From assembly GCA_031295385.1 (NCBI GenBank), contig JAUMOL010000011.1:7211-71210 (forward strand): 64,000 nucleotides of DNA. Reading direction: 5' to 3'. A model generated the notes under the pieces. That model saw only the letters and a program-made list of their open reading frames with translations, did not search any database and was not told the origin of the DNA. Made by a program: the position numbers and the translations under genes. Position 1 is the stretch's first letter. The number at the start of each line of letters is the position of its first letter. The stretch is from Collinsella sp. (lineage in GTDB: Bacteria; Actinomycetota; Coriobacteriia; Coriobacteriales; Coriobacteriaceae). Of the stretch, positions 25,028 through 33,400 are shown piece by piece.

Positions 25028-26005
25028 CTACTTTGCGTCGTAGGCCTCGGCGTCCCACCAGTCGAGCTGGGCAATGTTGTCGCGGATGTGCTGGCAGCTC
25101 TTGTGGAAGCCCTCGAGCTCGTACTCGGACAGGTCGAGCGTGTAGACCTCCTCGACGCCCTCGGCGCCGATCACGCACGGCAGGGATGTGAAGATGCCCT
25201 CCTCGCCATACTGGCCGGTCATGAGCGTGGAGGCGGAAAGCACGGCGTGCTCGTTGTGCAGCACGGCGGCGCAGACGCGCGCGGCGGAGTTGGCGACGGC
25301 GTACTCGGTGCACTGCTTGCCTTGGTAGGTCACATAGCCGCCCTTGCGCGCGAGCTCCTCGACCTCCATGTGGTCGAAGGCGTACTTGTCGGGGTTTTCG
25401 GCCTGAAGCTCGTTGAGGCTCTTGCCGGCGATGGTCGCGGCCTTAAAGGCGGCCAGCTGGCTAAAGCCGTGCTCGCCGATCATGTAGGCGTCGATGGACT
25501 TGGGGCTCACGCCGACCTTCTTGGAGATCTCGGTGCGCAGGCGGGCGGAATCCAGGCCGCAGCCCGAGCCGATGATCTTCTTGGGATCGTAGCCGGTCAG
25601 GTGCCACAGCTCGGTGCACACGACGTCGCAGGGGTTGGAGATGCTCACAAAGATGCCGTCGAAGCCGGCGTCGACGATGCGCTTGGCAAAGGAGCGGGCG
25701 GCGTCGGTGGTAAAGAACAGCTCGCCGTCGCGGTTGCCGGCGGCCAGCGCGACCTTGCCGGCGGCGTTGACGATGACGTCGCAACAGGCCAGCTCCTCGT
25801 AGTGGTCGTAGCAGTTGACGATCTTGGTGTTGTACGGGACAAACGAAAGGGAGTCGCGCAGGTCCTGGACCTCGGAAGTCACCTTGGCCTCGTTGATATC
25901 GCACAGGTACAGCTCATCGGCAATGCCCTGCATGAGCAGGCTGTTGGCGACATGTGCTCCTACGTGGCCCTGGCCGACCACACCGATCTTACGCGTCTGG
26001 TACAT
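25028..26005 (-). CDS. L-lactate/2-hydroxyacid dehydrogenase (LDH/MDH family)
   Basis: A 325-residue NAD-dependent dehydrogenase. The Rossmann start KIGVVGQGHVGAHVANSL has the Gly-x-Gly-x-x-Gly turn, with an Asp in LCDINEAK that prefers NADH. SISNPCDVV (about residue 128), the substrate Arg in LDSARLR (about 158) and the catalytic His in GEHGFSQ (about 182) are conserved. The active-site loop reads AAGNRDGE instead of the usual QRPGE of lactate dehydrogenases, so a bulkier 2-hydroxyacid (as in L-2-hydroxyisocaproate dehydrogenase) is possible. ATG 26005 has GGAAGGA about 7 nt upstream. A TACAAT -10 lies at 26048-26043 on this strand. Confidence 0.87.
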   Translation of the reverse strand: MYQTRKIGVVGQGHVGAHVANSLLMQGIADELYLCDINEAKVTSEVQDLRDSLSFVPYNTKIVNCYDHYEELACCDVIVNAAGKVALAAGNRDGELFFTTDAARSFAKRIVDAGFDGIFVSISNPCDVVCTELWHLTGYDPKKIIGSGCGLDSARLRTEISKKVGVSPKSIDAYMIGEHGFSQLAAFKAATIAGKSLNELQAENPDKYAFDHMEVEELARKGGYVTYQGKQCTEYAVANSAARVCAAVLHNEHAVLSASTLMTGQYGEEGIFTSLPCVIGAEGVEEVYTLDLSEYELEGFHKSCQHIRDNIAQLDWWDAEAYDAK

Positions 26006-26082
26006 ATATGTATCCTTCCGGCCGAGTTTTTCGCGTCGAACCATTGTAGCGTCCTGCTACCACTTTGCTAGGCTAAAGCGTC

Positions 26083-26117
26083 GCAGATTTTTGGGACATG
26101 CCTTAATCTCTACTTTT
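26083..26117. repeat. Degenerate copy of the AGATTTTTGGGACATGCC hairpin (family I)
   Basis: AGATTTTTGGGACATGCCT also occurs on the minus strand at 30379-30415, where it forms a full terminator hairpin. Here the distal arm is reduced to TAATCT. Confidence 0.5.
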
Positions 26118-26181
26118 GGAGTGATTTGGCCGCTGACGGCATCGCTGGGCGATGTGCTCGCGCGGATGGGGCCGCTCGTTG

Positions 26182-26187
26182 TACCAT
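26182..26187 (+). promoter_or_regulatory. -10 element for metA
   Basis: TACCAT in the context GTACCATAGCT lies 29 nt before the metA start, in the same context as the P-ATPase promoter (60822). No S-box or other leader structure is visible in the short 5' region. Confidence 0.45.
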
Positions 26188-26215
26188 AGCTGCAACTGAC
26201 TCGTAAGGAGCATCC

Positions 26216-27142
26216 ATGCCCATTCGTATTCCCGACGCCCTCCCTGCCGCTGCGCAGCTCGAGAGCGAGAACATTTTTGTCATGACCGAGTACCGCGCGC
26301 TGCACCAGGACATCCGTCCGCTGCGCGTGCTCATCCTCAACCTCATGCCCACCAAGATCGCTACCGAGACGCAGATCATGCGCAAGCTCTCCAACACGCC
26401 GCTGCAGGTGGAGGTGGACCTGCTGCGCACCAAGACGCACGAGGCCACGCACGTAAGCGCCGGCCACCTGGAGACGTTCTACCGCACGTTCGACGACATC
26501 CGCGACATCCACTATGACGGCCTGATCATCACGGGCGCGCCGGTGGAGCAGATGCCGTTCGAAGAGGTCGACTACTGGCCCGAACTCTGCCAGATCATGG
26601 ATTGGTCCACCACGCATGTGCACTCTACGCTGCACATTTGTTGGGGCGCACAGGCCGGCCTGTACCATCATTACGGTATCCAGAAGCACGACCTGCCGGC
26701 AAAGGCGAGCGGCGTGTTCGAGCATTATCTGGTGAAGCCTCAAAGCCCGCTGGTGCGCGGCTTTGACGACCGTTTCTATGCCGTGCATTCGCGCAACACC
26801 GATGTGCGCCGCGAGGACGTGGAGGCCGAGCCGCAGCTTGAGGTCGTGGCCGTGTCCGACGAGGTGGGCCTGTACATCGTCAAGTCGACCGACAGCCGTC
26901 GCTTCTTTGTCTTTGGCCATCCCGAGTACGACACCGACACGTTGCGCCTGGAGTACGAGCGCGACGTGAAGCGCGGACTCAACCCGGAGGTGCCGGCGCA
27001 TTACTTTCCAGGTGACGACCCCACCGCCGAGCCGCGCAACGTCTGGCGCAGCCAGGCTCAGTTGCTCTACACCAACTGGCTCAACTACTACGTCTACCAG
27101 ACCACGCCCTACGACCTAGCCCGCGCCGGCGAGGAGCACTAG
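26216..27142 (+). CDS. metA: Homoserine O-acetyltransferase, MetA type
   Basis: A 308-residue enzyme that activates homoserine for methionine synthesis. The MetA family signature is clear: LNLMPTKIATETQ, the nucleophile Cys142 in HICWGAQAG, and the catalytic His/Glu in FGHPEYD. Residue 111, in GAPVEQ, is Glu. Work on Bacillus cereus MetA ties Glu111 to acetyl-CoA and Gly111 (E. coli) to succinyl-CoA, so this enzyme probably makes O-acetylhomoserine although it belongs to the MetA rather than the MetX fold. The ribosome binding site is TAAGGAG. It stands alone, diverging from the dehydrogenase gene. Confidence 0.95.
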   Translation: MPIRIPDALPAAAQLESENIFVMTEYRALHQDIRPLRVLILNLMPTKIATETQIMRKLSNTPLQVEVDLLRTKTHEATHVSAGHLETFYRTFDDIRDIHYDGLIITGAPVEQMPFEEVDYWPELCQIMDWSTTHVHSTLHICWGAQAGLYHHYGIQKHDLPAKASGVFEHYLVKPQSPLVRGFDDRFYAVHSRNTDVRREDVEAEPQLEVVAVSDEVGLYIVKSTDSRRFFVFGHPEYDTDTLRLEYERDVKRGLNPEVPAHYFPGDDPTAEPRNVWRSQAQLLYTNWLNYYVYQTTPYDLARAGEEH

Positions 27143-27175
27143 GCTACGGCTGCTGCTGTGCCGGCGGCGTGACGA

Positions 27176-27297
27176 GCGTGGATATCCGGACGGACGAGCG
27201 TGGATTTTCGGACGTTTACAAATCGAGCGTGGATAATCTCCCACTTTTGGCTTGAAACTAGGCTCAAAACGGGAGATTATCCACGCTCATTTTTTAG
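27176..27297. repeat. Repeat B copy 1 (GAGCGTGGAT type)
   Basis: A 120-nt unit with tandem GAGCGTGGAT words. It ends in a hairpin with arms GAGCGTGGATAATCTCCC and the complement GGGAGATTATCCACGCTC. A second copy in the same orientation is at 28576-28694. The remainder of this gap (27298-27575) holds no recognisable feature except two TTTGGTCAG words near 27500 and 27528. Confidence 0.8.
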
Positions 27298-27585
27298 GCA
27301 TGTAGATGCCGATGGCTCGGCTAAGCGACGGTGCGTGCAGAGACAAAGTCGCATTTGGCGTAGTCTTGAATCTCGACGGGTTTTTCTTTCTGATAATCCG
27401 ATGGACCAAGGCCTCAAAATGTGGAGACAGGGACCTCTCGACAACCGCCCTACCTGCAGATATAAGCCATCAGCCTAAAACGTCCAAAACCGTCAAGCAT
27501 TTGGTCAGCGCCTGGACGGTATTTGGTCAGACTTCGCATGAAACCGTCTGGTACGTTTGCGCCGTTCCAAGATTTGGGAGGCGAC

Positions 27586-28548
27586 ATGGGAAACATGACG
27601 GCGAATCAAAGGCTTGCAAGCCACATTAAAGCATGCGAACAGCAGATGAGCTGCGTGTACGCGCGCACGGCGGCGGAGGCAAAGCAGATTGAGCGGCGGG
27701 CGGAGGTGGGAAGTCTCGAAGCGGTCATGCCGGGGCTGTATGCGCGTCCGGAATACTGGTCCGAGCTCAAGTTTCGGCAGCGTTATCTGCATCGGGTGCG
27801 GGCGCTTGCGCAAAAGAACCCCGACTGGACATTTTGCTCCTATACGGCGGCTGTTATCTATGGCCTTTCGGTTTCGCATGCCAATTTGACGCACATCCAT
27901 ATCGCCGCGATGCCAGCCCAATCGACGACGCCGGGCTCTCAGGTCATTCGTCATCGCTATGCTCATCAAACACGGGCCACCCAGATGGATATCGCCGTAA
28001 CCGATATCGATCAAACGATTACGGATTGCTTGGTCGATGCATCGTTTGTCGAGGGGCTGATCATCGCGGATTCGGCGCTCCATGAGCAACTTTTGTCGAA
28101 GGAGCATCTCGTTGAGACTGTTGACAAGCTTGGCCTGAATCGTCGCGGTGTTGTGACGGCGCGCAGGGTTGCACGATGTGCCGATGGGCTGTCGGAAAGC
28201 GGCGGCGAGTCCAAGGCGCGTGCCCTGATGATCGAGCGCGGCTGGCAGACGCCGGAGTTGCAAGTTGAGCTGTTCGACCCGGTTGAGCCGGGACGACCGT
28301 ATCGCGTCGACTACTTGTGGCGCGTGGGCGACCGGCTGATTATCGGGGAGTTCGACGGATTTGTTAAAAGCGAGAAGGCGGCGGAGGAGGGCAAGCTCGC
28401 GAAGACGCAGTTCGATGAGCGCCAGCGCGAGTCGAGGCTTTCGCTGCTTGATAACTGCAAGATCGTGCGCTTGTGCTGGGATGATCTAAGGGATCCGACA
28501 AAGTTCGATCGCAAGCTCAAGGTCGCCGGCGTGCCGCGTGCGTGCTGA
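27586..28548 (+). CDS. AbiEi-like antitoxin domain fused to DUF559/PD-(D/E)XK-like domain
   Basis: A 320-residue protein. The N-terminal part (about 1-200) resembles the AbiEi-type antitoxin layout of actinobacteria: helix-rich DNA-binding segment, then RPEYWSELKFRQRYLHRVRALAQ and FCSYTAAVIYGLSV. The C-terminal part (about 240-310) has YRVDYLWRVGDRLIIGEFDG, which fits the Asp...Glu-x-Asp-Gly pattern of DUF559/Vsr-like nucleases. ATG 27586 follows GGGAGG by 4 nt. No AbiEii-type toxin gene is adjacent, so it is an orphan. The gene is bracketed by two direct copies of repeat B. Function unknown; both domain calls are from pattern only. Confidence 0.6.
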   Translation: MGNMTANQRLASHIKACEQQMSCVYARTAAEAKQIERRAEVGSLEAVMPGLYARPEYWSELKFRQRYLHRVRALAQKNPDWTFCSYTAAVIYGLSVSHANLTHIHIAAMPAQSTTPGSQVIRHRYAHQTRATQMDIAVTDIDQTITDCLVDASFVEGLIIADSALHEQLLSKEHLVETVDKLGLNRRGVVTARRVARCADGLSESGGESKARALMIERGWQTPELQVELFDPVEPGRPYRVDYLWRVGDRLIIGEFDGFVKSEKAAEEGKLAKTQFDERQRESRLSLLDNCKIVRLCWDDLRDPTKFDRKLKVAGVPRAC

Positions 28549-28575
28549 GGCAGTTGCAGAGCGTTTGGCTGCACA

Positions 28576-28694
28576 AGCGTGGAAAATCGGACGGACGAGC
28601 GTGGATTTTCGGACGCTTGTTGAATGAGCGTGGATAATCTCCCGTTTTTAGCTCGTAAGGGGGCTCAAAGTGGGAGATTTTCCACGCTCATCTT
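28576..28694. repeat. Repeat B copy 2
   Basis: Same order of words as the unit at 27176, with the hairpin arm GAGCGTGGATAATCTCCCG and complement GGGAGATTTTCCACGCTC. The right arm has one change relative to copy 1. A fragment on the other strand lies at 38563-38594. Confidence 0.8.
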
Positions 28695-28715
28695 GCGGGT
28701 GCGATACAGCGGCGG

Positions 28716-29312
28716 CTAGGCGCTGACGATGTGGGACAGCGGCAGGTCGTGCGCATCGGTGGGAACGTGGTCGACGCGTTGCTCGTCAAAGGCGATGCCG
28801 ACGACCTGGCATGTTGCCGAAAGCGTGGGCAGGTAGCGGTCGTAACAGCCGCCGCCGTAGCCCAGGCGCGCGCCGGTGCGGTCGAAAGCCACGAGCGGCA
28901 CGACAACCATGTCGAGCTCGGCGGCGGGCACGATGGGGAAGTGGTCGCTGTCGACGTCCGTGGCTGCGAAGGCCCGCGTAGGGTGGGCGATAAACGGGGC
29001 CTCGGACGCATCGCCGGCAGAGACTGCCCGCATGCACATGCGCTGGCCGCATGCGGCGGCGTCGCTTGCCGAGAGCATGCACGGATAGGCTACGCGCCAG
29101 CCACGCGCGGCGGCCGCGGCGGCAAACGCGGCGGGGTCGACTTCGGAACCCATCGCGGCATAGACGGCAACGGTGCGTTGCCCCGCAGTGCCGCTGGACT
29201 TCATCAGCTCAACAAGCCGCGCGCATACAACAGCAGACTTCGCCGCCCGCACATCCAAATCAATCGCATCGCGCCGGGCAATCACCGTCCGCCGCAACTC
29301 AGCCTTGTCCAT
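28716..29312 (-). CDS. 5-formyltetrahydrofolate cyclo-ligase family protein
   Basis: A 198-residue enzyme that converts 5-formyl-THF to 5,10-methenyl-THF with ATP. The N-terminus KAELRRTVIARRDAI and the phosphate-binding motif GARLGYGGGCYDRYL (about residues 149-163, family pattern Gly-x-Gly-Gly-Gly-x-Tyr-Asp-Arg) are diagnostic, and VVPLVAFDRTG is conserved. ATG 29312 is chosen; GAGGGGTCAGG lies just upstream, while the ATG at 29393 is within a repeat. The central part (about 85-125) is longer and more Ala-rich than in many homologues. Confidence 0.88.
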   Translation of the reverse strand: MDKAELRRTVIARRDAIDLDVRAAKSAVVCARLVELMKSSGTAGQRTVAVYAAMGSEVDPAAFAAAAAARGWRVAYPCMLSASDAAACGQRMCMRAVSAGDASEAPFIAHPTRAFAATDVDSDHFPIVPAAELDMVVVPLVAFDRTGARLGYGGGCYDRYLPTLSATCQVVGIAFDEQRVDHVPTDAHDLPLSHIVSA

Positions 29313-29330
29313 CCTGACCCCTCTTCTAAA

Positions 29331-29375
29331 CCTGCCAAAAAGGGACAGGTTTATTCTGGCAGGTTTTATCTGGGC
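29331..29375. repeat. Repeat E copy (minus orientation)
   Basis: CCTGCCAAAAAGGGACAGG leads to TGGCAGG and then TTTTATCTGGG, the reverse of the units at 15879 and 18014. The arms read CCTGCC/GGCAGG here and CCTACC/GGTAGG at 18014, so pairing is kept. Confidence 0.7.
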
Positions 29376-29382
29376 AAACGTC

Positions 29383-29424
29383 AAAACCACCACAAAGGTG
29401 CCTGTCCCCTTCGTGGTTGTTTTG
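29383..29424. repeat. CCTGTCCCC hairpin (family H)
   Basis: AAAACCACCACAAAG pairs with CTTCGTGGTTGTTTT around the word GTGCCTGTCCC. A related unit with the same CCTGTCCCCTTTG word is at 30125-30160. It may terminate the hicAB or folate-gene transcripts, as they lie on either side. Confidence 0.55.
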
Positions 29425-29439
29425 GCCTGTGCGTTAATG

Positions 29440-29769
29440 CTATAACGCTGCAGCGATCGCCTCAGTCACAAACTTATTGAGTGACTCACCCTTCTTTGCC
29501 GCCGCCAGCGCCGCTTGCTTGTGGAGCTCAGAGCCCGTTCTTACGTTGAACGACCCCTTAAAAGCCCGCTCGGGTTCCTTGCCCTTCTCGGCGCAAAACT
29601 CAAGGTAATCGTCGACGGCGTCGTGGAAGCATTGCTCCACTTCTTTAACCGTAGAGCCTTCAAATACGATTGCGTCCCTAATGCCGGTGACCATACCTGT
29701 TAGCACATGCTGTTCGGCATCGAACTCAACGGGGGCGAAATAGCCCTTGTATGCCAAAACGTTACTCAT
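29440..29769 (-). CDS. hicB: HicB-family antitoxin
   Basis: A 109-residue antitoxin. The N-terminal RNase H-like HicB fold starts YKGYFAPVEFDAEQHVLTGMV and includes GSTVKEVEQCFHDAVDDYLEFC; the C-terminus NVRTGSELHKQAALAAAKKGESLNKFVTEAI is a ribbon-helix-helix DNA-binding segment. It binds and masks the HicA toxin and represses the pair. ATG 29769 has GGAGG about 6 nt upstream and overlaps the hicA end by 8 nt, implying translational coupling. The order hicA then hicB is usual. Confidence 0.92.
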   Translation of the reverse strand: MSNVLAYKGYFAPVEFDAEQHVLTGMVTGIRDAIVFEGSTVKEVEQCFHDAVDDYLEFCAEKGKEPERAFKGSFNVRTGSELHKQAALAAAKKGESLNKFVTEAIAAAL

Positions 29770-30025
29770 GACTACCTCCGACATCTTGCAGAAATCGAAC
29801 GATGTTTCGAATGGTCCCCGCTGTCAATTCGTCAGATGGATGCGGCGCGTGCATTACGAACATCCTGCCATCTGATGGCCTGTAGAAGCGAACGCGCGAT
29901 CCGGATGTCTTGCCTTTGTTGTCCACTTCAAAGCCATATGAAGCCATGGCTTTTAAAAAATCGGTATACCGATACGTCGAAGGGCAGCTAAGCAGTTGGG
30001 CGATGAGTTTATCGGCCCGCGTCAT
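29762..30025 (-). CDS. hicA: HicA-family mRNA interferase toxin
   Basis: An 87-residue small basic protein with the double-stranded-RNA-binding fold of HicA, which cuts mRNA. It reads SYGFEVDNKGKTSGSRVRFYRP, then FVMHAPHPSDELTAGTIRNIVRFL. In this subgroup the classical Gly-Ser-His is Gly-Ser-Arg and a His lies in HAPHP instead, a variant seen in other HicA proteins; whether it is fully active is not known. GAGGCGGG precedes the ATG. Its promoter carries a perfect palindrome (30040-30060). Confidence 0.9.
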   Translation of the reverse strand: MTRADKLIAQLLSCPSTYRYTDFLKAMASYGFEVDNKGKTSGSRVRFYRPSDGRMFVMHAPHPSDELTAGTIRNIVRFLQDVGGSHE

Positions 30026-30039
30026 CCCGCCTCACATTC

Positions 30040-30060
30040 TGCAACTATATCCTAGTTGCA
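30040..30060 (-). promoter_or_regulatory. Operator palindrome of hicAB
   Basis: TGCAACTA (30040-30047) and TAGTTGCA (30053-30060) form a perfect 8-bp inverted repeat with a 5-nt centre, 15 nt before hicA. Its AT-rich centre overlaps a possible -10. It suits autoregulation by HicB. Confidence 0.7.
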
Positions 30061-30124
30061 ATTTAAGTCTGATGCAAGCGCCCCTACTATAGAACATGTG
30101 TACGTATAGAACAAGTATTCGAAT

Positions 30125-30160
30125 CAACACAAAGACACCTGTCCCCTTTGCGGTGGTTTT
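30125..30160. repeat. CCTGTCCCC hairpin copy (family H)
   Basis: AACACAAAGACACCTGTCCC leads into CTTTGCGGTGGTTTTT, as at 29383. Just before it, ATAGAACATGTG and ATAGAACAAGTA (30091-30117) repeat the word TAGAACA. Confidence 0.45.
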
Positions 30161-30190
30161 TGCTGAAGGGCGGGTGTCTGCGGCGGTTTA

Positions 30191-30327
30191 TCTCGATCTG
30201 TAACAGTAACTCGGCATAAATGGGCCTAGCTGTTACAGATCGAGACAAAGAGCCGGCGCCATTCGGAAACGTCTCGATCTGTAACATCTGGAGCCGATAT
30301 TGCCGCCTAGATGTTACAGATTGAGAC
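30191..30327. repeat. Two tandem palindromes of the CTCGATCTGTAACA type (family C)
   Basis: TCTCGATCTGTAACA (30191-30205) pairs with 30231-30245. GTCTCGATCTGTAACATCT (30271-30289) pairs with 30309-30327, apart from one G-U pair. The two hairpins share the same arm sequence but have unrelated loops. Confidence 0.75.
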
Positions 30328-30378
30328 GAAACCGGCGGGACGGGCTGAGCTGCCCCGCCCAAGCGGCGGAAAAGAAAA

Positions 30379-30415
30379 GGTAGATTTTCAGGCATGTCCC
30401 AAAAATCTACCTTTG
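30379..30415 (-). terminator. Terminator of the M16C protease gene
   Basis: On the minus strand AAAGGTAGATTTT pairs with AAAATCTACCTTT, followed by TCTTTTCC. It starts 5 nt after the stop codon of the protease gene. Confidence 0.7.
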
Positions 30416-30419
30416 TGCG

Positions 30420-33400
30420 TTAGGCCAGCAGGTCGACGACGTTAAAGCCGGCATTGCTCTTGGCGATGACGTCGCGGCCGCCAAAGACGCAGGTGGGTGC
30501 GACGGCCGCAATACGCGTCACATCGGCGCCGAGCGAGCGAAGCTCAGCGGGCGTGGCCGCGAGCATCTGGGCGCGGCGCTCCTCGCGCGCGTGCGGATCG
30601 AGCCCAGCCAGGTAGGTCGTATTGCGGCGCTTGGTGAGCGCGTACGGCTTCACGGGCGCGTCCATGCCGCTCACGCAGCTCACGATAAAGCCCTCGAAGG
30701 CGGCCTCGTCGGGCTCAAAGCTGCCGAGCCATGCGCCCGCGCGCGCCACGCGCTCAATCGAGGGGTCGATTGCCGGGTCGCGGTAGGTGTAGAACGCCGT
30801 CTGACGCTCACCGGCCGCGCGGAATCCGCAGCCGTACGCACCGCCCTTCACGCGGATCTCGTTCCACAGGTAGTCGTAGGAGAGCGCGTTGGCGGCAACC
30901 GCCCAGGCGCCCGTCACGTCAATGCCCAGGCGACGCGGGTCGCACGCGCTTGCCGCAAAGCAGATGTCGCTGGGGATGACAAAGGCCTCGTGGCGGTCGC
31001 GCGGCGTCGGCACCACGAGCGCGTTGCGGCCGGCATCGGTGCCGTCGCCAGCGCCCAGTCCCAGGTCGCCCGCGGCATCCCAGTACGCGTCAAAGTCCTC
31101 GTCGCTGCCGGTAAAGCTCGCCATGCAGCCATCGGCCACAAAGATGCGGTCTGCCAGCGCGGCAAGCTTGGCGCGCAGGTCGTCCAGTCGCTCGTCAAAG
31201 TGCTCGAGCAAATCGCGCAGGAACAGGTAGAAGTCCACGCCCGAAAGCTGCTCGCGCACCACGGCCGAAGGTGAGCTGTAACTCATCGCGCGACCGAGCG
31301 CCGCCGAGTGTCCGTTGTTGATAAAGCCCTGCTCAAGCCCAATGCGAATCTGCGTGAGCACGTCGCGAACGCGGTCGGCGTCGGCATCCGCCAGTAGCGT
31401 GCTCGACCACACCTCGCGCGGCAGGCTCGCCAGCGCGTCGATCTTCTCGGACAGGGCGCCGGCGCTCACCAGCAGGTAGGGGCGCACGCCGTCCACGTCG
31501 GGCTGCGTCATGACCTCGGTCGTAAAGCTTAAAAAGCCCAGCTTGCCGGCGAGCAAGTTGTCGAGCTCCTCGGCCGAGTGCTCGCGCGTGGGCAGCTGCT
31601 TGAGCAGGCGGCAGAGCAGCGTCACGTAGGGCAGGTCCTCAAATGCGACGCAGCTCAGGTCGAAATACTGCATGGCGTAGGCCAGGCGGTTGGTGGGGAT
31701 GCCGTGGCGCAGACAGGGGATGGGCGCGGTCGTGTCCACAACCAGCGGCGGCTCGGGACGCGCCTCGCCAATGTCGGATACACGCAGGCGCGGCAGCGTG
31801 GCCTTGTCCTCGGGCGTGTCCTCGGCCTCCTGCGCGGCACGCAGCGCGGCCGTGCGCTCGACCACGTCCGCCAGCTCGGCATCGGTCATGGCGTCGCGCT
31901 TGGTAGCCAGCTCGGCAGCTTCGGCGCTCTCCGCACCCTCGGCAGCGTCTACCGGAACCAACTCGACCAGCGCCATGTGATCGTTCTGGAGCACGAGCTC
32001 GCGCAGAAGGTCCTCAAAGTAGCTGCCGTCCAGCTCGCCACGCAGCTCCTCGTACACCGGGCCGTACTTGAGCGCCAGCGTCGCGGCGTCGTCATCGTAG
32101 AGCCAAGTGCTCAGCGCGTCGCACGCAATGGCCACGCCATCGGCGATGCCATAGTCGCGCTGGCGCAGGTCGTATTCGTTGCTGCTGATGATAGCTTCCA
32201 GGCGCTCGCGCGGAACGCCGTGCTCGCACAGGTCGCGGCAGGCGTCCTGGAATACGCGACGCAGCTCGCGCGCCACGCCGGGCTGCGCGTTCTGCAGCAT
32301 GATGAGCTCGTAGGGCTGCAGGCTCTCGGCCGCGGTGTAGCTCACCACGTTGCCGCCCAGGCCGGCGGCCAGAATGGCCTTCTTAACTGGTGCCTCGTTG
32401 GAGCCCAGCAGTGCCTCGAACAGGATGTCCGCCGCGATTGTGCGCTTGCGGTCGAGCGCGCTGCCCAGCACCAGGCCCAGGCCCACCAGGGCGTTCTCGG
32501 GCGTGGTGGCCATCTCGACACGCTTATACTCGCAGGTCACGGGCGTCTGCGCATCCAGCTGATTGGGCGCCAGCGTGGACGGGTCCTCGCCGGCGGCAAC
32601 GGCTGCGTCCATGCGCCGACTTGCGGCACTCGGCTGCGACAGATAGCGCTCGTCCAAAAAGGCCAGGGCGCGGTCCACGTCCAGGTCGCCGTAGAGCGTG
32701 ATGTAGGAGTTGGAAGGATTGTAGTGGCGCGCGTGCGTGTCCAGGAACTGCTCGTAGGTGAGCGCGGGAATCGCGCGCGGGTCGCCACCGCTCTCGTGCG
32801 CATAGGCGGTGTCGGGATAGAGCGCGGCGTTGACGGCGTCGTCCAGCACACTCATGGGGTCGGACAGCGCGCCCTTCATCTCGTTGAACACCACGCCGTT
32901 ATAGCGCAGCGTGCCCTCGCGCAGGCTCGCGGAGCTGTCGCTGCCCTCGCTCTCGGCGCCCTCTGGCAGGTCCAACTCGTAGTGCCAGCCCTCCTGCTCA
33001 AAAATGGTGGGCTTAGTGTAGATGGCCGGGTTGAACACCGCGTCCAGGTACACGTCCATCAGGTTGTACAGGTCCTGCTCGTTGGTGGTGGCAACGGGGT
33101 AGATGGTCTTGTCGGGGTAGGTCATGGCGTTGAGGAACGTCTGCATGGAGCTCTTGATCAGGTCGACAAATGGCTCCTTGACGGGGAACTTTGCCGATCC
33201 GCACAGGACCGAGTGCTCAAGAATATGGAACACGCCGGTGGAATCGGCCGGCGGCGTCTTAAAGCCAATGGCAAAGGCCTTGTTTTCGTCGTCGCACGCC
33301 AGGTACAGCAGGCGAGCGCCCGATGCGGTGTGGCGCAGCACGTAGGCGTCCGAGTCGAGCTCGGGCACGGTCTCGCAGAGCTCGACGGCAAAGCCGTGGC

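Noticed and set aside
27298..27575. Small plus-strand frames before the AbiEi-like gene
   Set aside because: They start inside repeat B, have no ribosome binding site and read as unrelated residues; the region is treated as non-coding.
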